From positions 1 through 12,690 of the forward strand of contig JAXDLK010000240.1 of the NCBI GenBank assembly GCA_034666665.1: a DNA stretch of 12,690 nt, given 5' to 3'. Position 1 is the stretch's first letter; every line of letters begins with the position of its first letter. This document shows positions 6,936 through 12,690 of this stretch, piece by piece. Position numbers and translations under genes: made by a program. This stretch comes from JAXDLK01 sp034666665 (GTDB lineage Bacteria > Desulfobacterota > Binatia > JACPRU01). The notes below the pieces were generated by a model. The model saw nothing but the letters and a program-made list of their open reading frames with translations. It had not been told where the DNA came from and ran no database searches.

Positions 6936-9308
6936 GTGGAGGCTCGAGGACCGGCGAAGCTCGTCGGCGCGCGCGTGAAGCGGGTCGAGGACCCGCGCTT
7001 CCTGGTCGGCAAGGGGAACTACGTCGGCGACCTCGCCATCCACGGCATGCTCGACGTCGCGTTCGTGCGGAGCACGCACGGGCACGCGCGCATCCGCTCG
7101 ATCGACGCCGCGTCGGCGCGGAGCCATCCTGGAGTTCGCGCGGCCGTCACCTGGGACGATCTTCGTGACTCCGTCGAGCCGTTCCGCGCCGAGCTGGATC
7201 CCGTGAAGCAGCCGTTCTACAAGACCGCCGACTGGACGCCGCTCGCCACCGACAAGGTCCGCTTCGCCGGCGAAGCCATCGTCGCGGTCGTTGCGGAGAG
7301 CCGCTACGTCGCCGAGGACGCGGCCGAGAAGGTCGAGATCGACTACGATCCGCTCGACGCGGTCGTCGATCCCGAGCACGCGCTCGAGCATCGCGATCAC
7401 CTCGTCCACGAAGACTGGGGCGACAACGTCGTCAACCGCATGGACTATTCCGCGGGGGATCTCGATGCCGCCTTCGCCGGCGCCGCCGCCGTGGTCAGCG
7501 ACCGCTTCAAGACGAACCGCCATCACGCGTTGCCGCTCGAGCCGCGCGGATGCGTCGCGACGTTCGATTCCGCGACGGAGCAGCTGACGCTCTGGACGTC
7601 GTCGCAGATGCCCCACCTGGTCCGCACCAAGCTCGCCGACCACCTGCGCCATCCCGAGAACCAGATCCGCGTCATCGCGCCCGACGTCGGCGGCGGCTTC
7701 GGCCTCAAGTGTCACCTCTTTCCCGAGGAGGTGATCGTCGCCTGGCTCGCGCGAGAGCTCGGCGCGCCGATCCGCTGGCTCGAGGACCGTCGCGAGGCGA
7801 TGATGGCTTCCTTCCACGCGAAGGACGAGCTCGTCGACGCCGAGCTCGCCGTCGACGCCGACGGCTCGATCCGCGGCGCGCGCATCCGCGCGCTGTCCGA
7901 CACCGGCGCGTACAGCGCGTTTCCGTGGACCTCGACGCTCGAGGTCATGCACATCCTGCAGATCTTCCCCGGGCCGTACCGCGTGCGGAACTACGCGGCG
8001 TCGGTTGCGGCCGTGGCCACGAACAAGGCGCCGCTGTCGACGTACCGCGGCGTCGGCGCTCCCACGGCGAGCTTCGTCATGGAGAGCCTGCTCGATCGCG
8101 CCGCGCGCCAGCTCGGCATCGACCCGGCCGACATCCGGCGGAAGAACCTGATCCGCAAGGAGGAGTTTCCGTACACCTCGATCACGGGGCTCACGTACGA
8201 GATCGGCGGCTACCACGAATGTCTGGAGAAGGCGCTCGAGATCGTCGGCTACGCCGATTTCCGCAAGCAGCAGGCGGAGCTCCGCGCGAAGGGGATTCAC
8301 CGCGGCATCGGCCTGAGCTCGTACGTGGAGATGACCGCGCTCAGCTCCGGGTACTGGCACGCGGGCGGCGTGCCGATGTCCGCCTACGAGGCCGCGAACG
8401 TGAAGATCGATCCGTCCGGTCGGGTGACGATCTTCTGCGGTACACACTCGCATGGCCAGGCGCATCACACGGTGTTCGCGCAGATCGCCAGCGACGAGCT
8501 CGGAATCCCCCTGGAGCAGATCACGGTGCGCCTCGGCGACACGTCGGACACGCCGTACGGTTGGGGCACCTGGGGAAGCCGCGGCGCGGTGGTCGGCGGC
8601 GGCGCCGTGATGCTCGCGTCGCAGGCGGTCGCGAGCAAGATCAAGCGCATCGCCGGCCACGAGCTCGAGATCGCCGCCGAAGACGTCGAGCTCGTCGGCG
8701 GCAGGGCGCAGGCGAAGGGAGCTCCCTCACGGTTCGTGCGCATCGCGGACCTCGCGCGGCGAGCGCTCTTCAGCAAGGCGGCGGAGCTTCCCGCCGGTGA
8801 GCAGCCCGGCCTCGAGGCGACGCACTACTTCGAGCCGCCGCCGGTCTCGTTCCCGAACGCGACACACGCGGCGATCGTCGAGGTCGACCGGTCGACGGGC
8901 AAGATCGAGATCGTCCGCTACGTGATCGCGGAGGACGTCGGCAAGATGATCAACCCAATGGTGCTCGACGGGCAGGCCGCGGGCGGCGTGGCGCAGGGCC
9001 TCGGCGGCGCGCTGCTCGAGCACCTCGTCTACGACGAGGCGGGGCAGCTGCTGACGACCTCGTTCATGGACTACCTGGTGCCGGCGTCGACGGACGTGCC
9101 GCACCTCGAGATCGCGCACCACGAGACGCCGTCGCCCCTCACGCCCGGCGGCTTCAAGGGCGCGGGAGAGGGTGGCGCGATCGCGCCCTTCGCCGCGATC
9201 GGCAATGCGGTCGCCGACGCGATCGGCGCGAACGTCGTCGAGCTGCCGCTGCATCCCGAGCGCGTCCACCGCCTGGCGGTCGAGGCCGCGCGGCAAGGAG
9301 CACGATGA
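6936..9308 (+). CDS. Xanthine-oxidase-family molybdenum hydroxylase, molybdopterin-binding large subunit (CoxL-like)
   Basis: A 790-aa catalytic subunit with Mo-molybdopterin, predicted to hydroxylate a carbon next to a ring nitrogen or an aldehyde carbon using water. The start is GTG at 6936, with GGAGG 8 nt upstream, giving the canonical GARVKRVEDPRFLVGKGNYV N-terminus. Signatures in order: SSQMPHLVR, GGGFGLK at 252-258, the active-site loop STYRGVGAP at 368-376, GQAHHT at 507-512 (GQGHET in many relatives), GTWGSRG, VAQGLGG, and the catalytic Glu745 in GFKGAGEGG. The loop has no cysteine where form I CO dehydrogenases have AYxCSFR, so this is not a CO dehydrogenase. A nicotinate-, picolinate- or hydroxypyridine-type substrate is inferred from the adjoining nicX, nicF and nicD homologues. 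Its stop overlaps the nicX ATG. Confidence 0.94.
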   Translation: MEARGPAKLVGARVKRVEDPRFLVGKGNYVGDLAIHGMLDVAFVRSTHGHARIRSIDAASARSHPGVRAAVTWDDLRDSVEPFRAELDPVKQPFYKTADWTPLATDKVRFAGEAIVAVVAESRYVAEDAAEKVEIDYDPLDAVVDPEHALEHRDHLVHEDWGDNVVNRMDYSAGDLDAAFAGAAAVVSDRFKTNRHHALPLEPRGCVATFDSATEQLTLWTSSQMPHLVRTKLADHLRHPENQIRVIAPDVGGGFGLKCHLFPEEVIVAWLARELGAPIRWLEDRREAMMASFHAKDELVDAELAVDADGSIRGARIRALSDTGAYSAFPWTSTLEVMHILQIFPGPYRVRNYAASVAAVATNKAPLSTYRGVGAPTASFVMESLLDRAARQLGIDPADIRRKNLIRKEEFPYTSITGLTYEIGGYHECLEKALEIVGYADFRKQQAELRAKGIHRGIGLSSYVEMTALSSGYWHAGGVPMSAYEAANVKIDPSGRVTIFCGTHSHGQAHHTVFAQIASDELGIPLEQITVRLGDTSDTPYGWGTWGSRGAVVGGGAVMLASQAVASKIKRIAGHELEIAAEDVELVGGRAQAKGAPSRFVRIADLARRALFSKAAELPAGEQPGLEATHYFEPPPVSFPNATHAAIVEVDRSTGKIEIVRYVIAEDVGKMINPMVLDGQAAGGVAQGLGGALLEHLVYDEAGQLLTTSFMDYLVPASTDVPHLEIAHHETPSPLTPGGFKGAGEGGAIAPFAAIGNAVADAIGANVVELPLHPERVHRLAVEAARQGAR

Positions 9309-10357
9309 TGGCACTCTCGATCCGCATGACCGAGATGGTCGGAGTCTTCAAAAAGGAGCTCGAGCTCTGCGGCGTCCGCGAAGGCGAGACGGTCGCGATC
9401 CTCTCGGAGCTCGATCAGCTCGCGGATTACGCGGCCGCGTTCATGACCGCGGCGCGGAGCCTCGGCGCGCACACGTTCAACGTGAACGTGCTGCCGGCGA
9501 CCGGCATGGGCATCGAGGAGAAGGCCGGACACGTCGGCGTCACGTCGATCGCCGGCAACCGCCCGGCGATCGATGCCCTGAAGCAAGCAGATCTGGTGAT
9601 CGACCTCGTGTTCCTGCTGTTCTCGCCGGAACAGATCGAGATCCAGAAGGCGGGAACGCGGATCCTCCTCTGCGTCGAGCCGTTCGAGGTTCTGACCCGG
9701 CTCTTCCCGACGCGGCAGCTGCGCGAGCGCGTCGAGGCCGGCGAGGAGTGGCTGAAGAAGGCGGAGACGCTTCGCTTCACGAATGCTGCCGGCACCGACG
9801 TCCGCTACACGCTCGGCCAGTACGGCGTCTTCACGGAGTACGGCTACACGGACACGCCGGGTCGATGGGATCACTGGCCGGGCGGCTTTCTCGCCACGTG
9901 CGCGAACGAGGGCGGCGTCCAGGGCAAGGTGGTGATGGACCGCGGCGACATCATCTATCCGTTCAAGAGCTACGTTCATGATCCCATCGAGTTCACGATT
10001 CGCGACGGCATGATCGTCGACATCCAGGGCGGCGTCGACGCGAAGATCCTCGGCGACTACATGGCGAGCTACCGTGACCCGAAGGCGTACGGCGTGTCGC
10101 ACATCGGCTGGGGCCTGAACGAGGCGGCCCAGTGGAGTGCGCACGCGACCGGTGTTCCGGGGATCGGCATGGACGGGCGCGCGTACTACGGGAACGTGCT
10201 CTTTTCGACCGGCCCGAACTTCGAATTCGGCGGGCCGAACGACACGCACTGCCACCTCGATCTACCGATGAAGGGCTGCACGCTGACGCTCGACGACGAG
10301 CCGATCGTCGAGAACGGCGAGATCGTGCCGAAGGAGATGCGCGCCCCGGGTCGATGA
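9305..10357 (+). CDS. nicX: 2,5-dihydroxypyridine 5,6-dioxygenase homologue (NicX-like)
   Basis: A 350-aa protein of the NicX group, which shares a fold with M29 aminopeptidases but is an Fe(II) ring-cleaving dioxygenase converting 2,5-dihydroxypyridine to N-formylmaleamate. NicX binds iron with two His and one Asp. Matching residues here are His266 (SHIGWGLNEA) and His317-x-Asp319 (THCHLDLPM), at nearly the positions and spacing I recall for Pseudomonas putida NicX. Length also matches (about 350 aa). The start could be ATG 9305 or the adjacent ATG 9308; AAGGAG at 9295-9300 favours the second slightly. The ATGA overlap ties it to the molybdenum hydroxylase. An aminopeptidase role is the alternative, but the next two genes encode the following two steps of the maleamate pathway. 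Confidence 0.87.
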   Translation: MMALSIRMTEMVGVFKKELELCGVREGETVAILSELDQLADYAAAFMTAARSLGAHTFNVNVLPATGMGIEEKAGHVGVTSIAGNRPAIDALKQADLVIDLVFLLFSPEQIEIQKAGTRILLCVEPFEVLTRLFPTRQLRERVEAGEEWLKKAETLRFTNAAGTDVRYTLGQYGVFTEYGYTDTPGRWDHWPGGFLATCANEGGVQGKVVMDRGDIIYPFKSYVHDPIEFTIRDGMIVDIQGGVDAKILGDYMASYRDPKAYGVSHIGWGLNEAAQWSAHATGVPGIGMDGRAYYGNVLFSTGPNFEFGGPNDTHCHLDLPMKGCTLTLDDEPIVENGEIVPKEMRAPGR

Positions 10358-10385
10358 GCTCCTGGCGATCCGACCGTCGTTGCGC

Positions 10386-10436
10386 ACCTCTCCCTTCCAG
10401 GGAGAGGTCGACGCCGAAGCGTCGGGTGAGGGTGAC
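10386..10436 (+). repeat. Hairpin repeat, copy 1 (possible terminator or REP-like element)
   Basis: ACCTCTCCC and GGGAGAGGT form a 9-bp stem around TTCCA (10386-10408). A second hairpin, CGACGC-CGAA-GCGTCG (10409-10424), follows at once and leads into GGGTGAGGGTGAC (10424-10436). The stem core and the GGGTGAGGGTGAC tail recur at 12111-12148, so this is a dispersed intergenic repeat. It lies 28 nt after the nicX stop and could stop or process the transcript, although no T-run follows. Such CTCTCCC/GGGAGAG elements are common between genes in high-G+C genomes. Confidence 0.7.
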
Positions 10437-10504
10437 GCCCGAATTTCCGCGCCCGCCGTCGTGGTCCACAAGAGCTCGACGGATCATCATTGCAGTAGGA
10501 TCAC

Positions 10505-10544
10505 GGTGACTCGAGCGAAAGTACCGTCACCTTCTCGAGCTCAC
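10505..10544 (+). promoter_or_regulatory. Nested inverted repeats just upstream of the nicF-like gene
   Basis: GTGACTCGAG (10506-10515) is mirrored by CTCGAG-C-TCAC (10534-10544, one extra base). Inside this, GGTGAC (10505-10510) can also pair with GTCACC (10526-10531). The outer arm ends 2 nt before the ATG at 10547, so an RNA stem here would affect initiation, and a DNA-binding protein here would affect transcription. No clear -35/-10 pair was found between 10358 and 10546. Function is speculative. Confidence 0.35.
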
Positions 10545-10546
10545 GA

Positions 10547-11218
10547 ATGGACACAGCGGAGACCCGGCAGTTCTACGAGGCACGCGGTATCGGCGCGCGC
10601 GTCGGCTTCGGCATCCGGCCGACGATCCTCGTCGTCGATCTCGTCGTCGGCTTCACCGATCCGGCGTCGCCGCTCGGCTCGTCGCTCGACGCCGAAGTCG
10701 AGGCGACTCGCCGGCTGATCGACGCGGGCCGCCGCGCGGGCGCTCCCATCCACTACACGACGATCTCGTTCGCCGACGGGCACGGCGACGGCGGGCCGTT
10801 CCTGCGCAAGATGACGTCGCTCCGGCTCCTCGTCGAAGGCAGCCCTCTCGTCGCGCTCGACCGGCGCCTCGAGCGGCGCGCGAGCGACGCGCTCTGGGTG
10901 AAGAAGGGCGCGAGCGCGTTCTTCGGTACGGCGCTCGCGGCGGCGCTCACGGCCGCCGGCGTCGACACCGTGATCGTCGCCGGCTGTACGACGTCCGGCT
11001 GCGTGCGCGCGTCGGTGGTCGACGCGTGCCAGCACGGCTTCCGGACGATCGTCGTACGCGAAGCGGTCGGCGACCGCGCCGACGGGCCGCACGAGGCGAG
11101 CCTCTTCGACATGGATGCGAAGTACGCGGACGTGGTGTCGCTCGAGGAGACTGTCGGCTGGCTGGCTGCCGTCGCGGCGCCGAGCGATGCGCAGCGATCA
11201 GGGAGGACGAGCGCGTGA
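10547..11218 (+). CDS. nicF: Isochorismatase-family amidohydrolase, probable maleamate amidohydrolase (NicF-like)
   Basis: A 223-aa cysteine hydrolase predicted to convert maleamate to maleate and ammonia. The family triad is visible: Asp31 (ILVVDLVVGF), Lys119 (WVKKGASAFFGT) and nucleophile Cys152 (AGCTTSGCVRAS, the second cysteine). The SAFFGT and TTSGCVRASVVDA motifs are those of the N-carbamoylsarcosine amidase/NicF branch rather than true isochorismatases. Length agrees with NicF (about 210-220 aa). The ATG at 10547 has only a weak GAG upstream. It is separated from nicX by 189 nt with a hairpin repeat, so it may have its own promoter. Its stop overlaps the hydrolase GTG by 4 nt. N-carbamoylsarcosine amidase is the main alternative by sequence alone; context favours NicF. 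Confidence 0.83.
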   Translation: MDTAETRQFYEARGIGARVGFGIRPTILVVDLVVGFTDPASPLGSSLDAEVEATRRLIDAGRRAGAPIHYTTISFADGHGDGGPFLRKMTSLRLLVEGSPLVALDRRLERRASDALWVKKGASAFFGTALAAALTAAGVDTVIVAGCTTSGCVRASVVDACQHGFRTIVVREAVGDRADGPHEASLFDMDAKYADVVSLEETVGWLAAVAAPSDAQRSGRTSA

Positions 11219-12033
11219 ACCTGGACGACGTGGCGCTTCGGAAAGTCGACCTCGGAGACGTGTCGCTCGCGATCCGCGAGTGGGGTGACGGAGATCCGCT
11301 CCTCCTCGTGCACGGTCTCGGCACGCACTCCGGACTCTGGAAGTACCAGGCCACCGCCTTCGGCGAGCGCTTCCGCGTCGTCGCCGTGGATCTCCGCGGC
11401 TTCGGCGCGTCCGACAAGCCGCGGGACGCCGCCGCCTACGACCTCGAGGCGTTCGTGCGCGATCTCGAACGCCTGCTCGAGCTCCTCCACCTCGAGCACG
11501 TCCACTGTCTCGGCACGTCGATGGGCGGCTTCATGGTGCAGTCGCTCGCGCTCCGGAAACCCGAGCTCGTCCGGACCCTCGTGCTCGCTCACACTGCGGC
11601 GCATCTCACGATCCCCGCCGATGTCCTCGCGGCGCGCGTCGCCGCGCTCCGCGCGACGTCGATGGAGGACTACGGCCGGCTCGTCGGCACACAGGCGCTC
11701 GCCAAGGGACCGGAGTCGCCGCTCTTCGACTGGGTGAGCGGCATGGTCGCCCGCAACGATCGGCAGGTTTACGAGTGGGTGCTGACGCAGGGGCTCCGCG
11801 ACTTCGACGTCCGCGAGCGCCTCGCCGGCGTGAAGATCCGCACGCTCGTCGTCGCCGGTGACACCGATCGCGTGATCCCGACCGCATCGAGCGCGGAGCT
11901 CGCGAGGCTGATCCCGCGCGCCGCGTTCGAGACCCTCGCCGACGCTGGACACATCGGCTACGCCGAGCAGCCGGAACGCTTCAACGCGACCGTGCTGTCG
12001 TTCCTGTCGAACACCACCCGTTCTCGAACGTAG
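11215..12033 (+). CDS. nicD: Alpha/beta hydrolase, probable N-formylmaleamate deformylase (NicD-like)
   Basis: A 272-aa cytoplasmic alpha/beta-hydrolase predicted to remove formate from N-formylmaleamate, giving maleamate. The oxyanion-hole segment is LLLVHGLGTHSGLW, the nucleophile elbow is GTSMGG with Ser102, the acid is probably Asp218 (AGDTDRVIP), and His246 lies in DAGHIGYAEQPERF. The start is GTG at 11215, supported by a GGGAGGA ribosome site 7 nt upstream and by overlap with the previous stop (GTGA). Length is close to NicD (about 265-270 aa). The fold and triad are certain. The specific reaction rests on its place beside NicX and NicF homologues, since sequence alone would also fit 3-oxoadipate enol-lactonase-like hydrolases. 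Confidence 0.82.
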   Translation: MNLDDVALRKVDLGDVSLAIREWGDGDPLLLVHGLGTHSGLWKYQATAFGERFRVVAVDLRGFGASDKPRDAAAYDLEAFVRDLERLLELLHLEHVHCLGTSMGGFMVQSLALRKPELVRTLVLAHTAAHLTIPADVLAARVAALRATSMEDYGRLVGTQALAKGPESPLFDWVSGMVARNDRQVYEWVLTQGLRDFDVRERLAGVKIRTLVVAGDTDRVIPTASSAELARLIPRAAFETLADAGHIGYAEQPERFNATVLSFLSNTTRSRT

Positions 12034-12045
12034 GCGAACGAACGG
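12018..12045 (+). terminator. Weak candidate terminator overlapping the hydrolase stop codon
   Basis: CCGTTC (12018-12023) pairs with GAACGG (12040-12045). An inner TCG/CGA pairing extends the stem with a two-base bulge. It is followed by TTCTTCCCTTCTCCC, pyrimidine-rich but not a true T-run. The position at the end of the gene pair is right for termination, but the stem is imperfect. Confidence 0.25.
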
Positions 12046-12110
12046 TTCTTCCCTTCTCCCGGTCCCCTCCCTTTCACCTCTCTCACCGCTCTCGCTTCCG
12101 GTCTTGCTCT

Positions 12111-12148
12111 CTCTCCCTTTTCAGGGAGAGCGCCGGGGTGAGGGTGAC
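12111..12148 (+). repeat. Hairpin repeat, copy 2
   Basis: CTCTCCC and GGGAGAG form a 7-bp stem around TTTTCA (12111-12130). It is followed after CGCCG by GGGTGAGGGTGAC (12136-12148), identical over 13 nt to the tail of copy 1 at 10424-10436. Copy 2 lacks the second CGACGC hairpin of copy 1. Same orientation as copy 1. Confidence 0.7.
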
Positions 12149-12243
12149 ACCACCGTCGACGGCCAGGGCGGCAGCGACACCTGCCGCGGCGACCGCGTTC
12201 GCAACTGCGCTCCCTGAAGTCGCGCGGGCGCTCGACCGCGCGG

Positions 12244-12288
12244 GCTCCGTTTCGGAGCGACAACCGGTGCCCCGACCGATTGTCGCTC
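12244..12288 (+). promoter_or_regulatory. Two overlapping hairpins upstream of the secreted-protein gene
   Basis: Hairpin A is GCTCCG-TTT-CGGAGC (12244-12258). Hairpin B is GAGCGACAA (12255-12263) with TTGTCGCTC (12280-12288), plus an inner CGGT/ACCG on the same centre and a 6-nt loop; 13 of 14 positions pair. The arms share GAGC at 12255-12258, so the RNA can form only one at a time. The DNA of B is also a palindrome of operator type. It lies about 110 nt before the ATG at 12398. Confidence 0.45.
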
Positions 12289-12397
12289 TTCCCGATTGTT
12301 TCGCCTGCCGGTTGCGTGAAAAGCTACCCTCGAACCGCACAAACGTGAAGAGCGGGAGCCGTGCGCGACGCGCGAAGCCCGCTCGGAGGAGCGTCGA

Positions 12398-12690
12398 ATG
12401 CAGCTCGGCAGGAGAATGCTCGCCGGCATCGTGCTGGCGTTCGCGTCGGCCGTACCCGCTCACGCACAACAGACCGGCATCGGCTGCTCGTGGGTGTTGA
12501 AGACGGATCCCGACACGGTGAATGCCGCGTTCCCGGACGATCACGCGACGTACTGGTTCGCGCGCTTCGTCTCGGTTCCGGGAAGCCGCCTCGTGATCCG
12601 CGGGCGGTATCCGCACGCGCGCTATTTCTCGTTCAACGCATACGACGAGCCGCAACGTCCCGTCGACGCCGTCGCGGACGAGGAGCTGCT
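12398..12690 (+). CDS. Secreted protein of unknown function (3' end off the window)
   Basis: An ATG with an excellent GGAGGAG site 6 nt upstream opens a frame that stays open to the window end (97 codons). The first 23 residues look like a Sec signal peptide: Arg5-Arg6, a hydrophobic stretch MLAGIVLAFASAV, and a probable cleavage after AHA before QQ. The mature part begins TGIGCSWVLKTDPD and continues with NAAFPDDHATYWFARF and GRYPHARYFSFNAYDE. This resembles uncharacterised exported proteins of high-G+C bacteria, but I do not recognise a named family. The single Cys29 is not in a lipobox. No evident link to the pyridine genes; the long gap suggests a separate transcript. Confidence 0.78.
   Translation, partial: MQLGRRMLAGIVLAFASAVPAHAQQTGIGCSWVLKTDPDTVNAAFPDDHATYWFARFVSVPGSRLVIRGRYPHARYFSFNAYDEPQRPVDAVADEEL

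Larger units (their letters stand above)
12034..12397. other. 364-nt intergenic region without a supported gene
   Basis: From left to right it holds a pyrimidine-rich tract (12046-12122, nine purines in 77 nt), the second hairpin repeat (12111-12148), a G+C-rich stretch with a 9-bp direct repeat CGCGCGGGC (12221-12229 and 12237-12245), and two overlapping hairpins (12244-12288). The ribosome site of the next gene is at 12385-12391. Open frames crossing it lack a ribosome site and familiar protein motifs. No convincing sigma70 promoter was found by eye. Confidence 0.7.

Noticed and set aside
6705..8660. Minus-strand open frame of 651 codons
   Set aside because: Antisense to the diiron protein and large-subunit genes; composition and lack of motifs mark it as a shadow.
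7550..8800. Plus-strand open frame of 416 codons inside the large-subunit gene
   Set aside because: Frame-shifted shadow of the molybdenum hydroxylase, extremely Arg-rich, no motifs.
1981..9308. Operon as an aerobic carbon monoxide dehydrogenase (coxMSLDEG)
   Set aside because: The large subunit has STYRGVGAP in place of the Cys-containing AYxCSFR loop, and the operon continues into nicX, nicF and nicD homologues.
9305..10357. nicX-like gene as an M29 leucyl aminopeptidase
   Set aside because: The His266 and His317-x-Asp319 pattern, the length and the nicF/nicD neighbours fit 2,5-dihydroxypyridine dioxygenase better; the M29 label reflects shared fold.
10380..10718. Small open frame across repeat copy 1 into the nicF-like gene
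   Set aside because: Its N-terminus is simply the hairpin repeat read as protein, and the rest overlaps nicF in the wrong frame.
12236..12330. Sigma70 promoter for the secreted-protein gene
   Set aside because: TTGTTT (12296-12301) and TTGCGT (12312-12317) have no acceptable -10 box at 16-18 nt.
12083..12655. Minus-strand open frame of 190 codons at the right edge
   Set aside because: It opposes a plus-strand frame with a strong ribosome site and a convincing signal peptide, and has no motifs itself.

Overview
The window is gene-dense, high-G+C bacterial DNA with a strong preference for G or C at third codon positions. Genes start at ATG, GTG or TTG and often overlap by 4 nt. No rRNA, tRNA, insertion sequence or CRISPR array is visible. 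The style fits a high-G+C soil or groundwater bacterium (Proteobacteria, or an uncultivated lineage such as Binatota or Rokubacteria). This is an impression only, because nothing in the window is a taxonomic marker.

Left edge (1-1267): the minus strand holds a Rieske oxygenase alpha subunit whose C-terminus runs off the window. It diverges from a TetR-family regulator on the plus strand. Between them lies a perfect 28-bp palindrome, the obvious candidate operator for both directions.

Main operon (1268-10357, plus strand, gaps of at most about 15 nt and mostly overlaps): tetR; FAD (medium) and 2x[2Fe-2S] (small) subunits of a xanthine-oxidase-family molybdenum hydroxylase; the CoxD, CoxE and CoxG maturation/accessory proteins; an 8-cysteine dicluster ferredoxin; a ferritin-like diiron protein; the molybdopterin-binding large subunit; and a 2,5-dihydroxypyridine dioxygenase (NicX) homologue. 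The large subunit lacks the active-site cysteine loop of CO dehydrogenase, so the cox-like genes should act on an organic, probably N-heterocyclic, substrate and not on CO.

After a 189-nt gap with a hairpin repeat come an isochorismatase-family amidase (NicF-like) and an alpha/beta hydrolase (NicD-like), overlapping by 4 nt. NicX, NicD and NicF together make the maleamate pathway: 2,5-dihydroxypyridine to N-formylmaleamate to maleamate to maleate. The block therefore reads as a pyridine-ring degradation cluster. The Mo enzyme would hydroxylate the ring next to nitrogen with water. One or both oxygenases (diiron protein plus ferredoxin, or Rieske enzyme) would supply any further hydroxylation. 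NicX then opens the ring. No flavin monooxygenase (NicC type) and no maleate isomerase (NicE) is present in the window.

Right edge (12034-12690): a 364-nt non-coding stretch holds a second copy of the hairpin repeat, a pyrimidine-rich tract and a pair of overlapping hairpins. It is followed by the start of a gene for a secreted protein of unknown function, cut by the window end.
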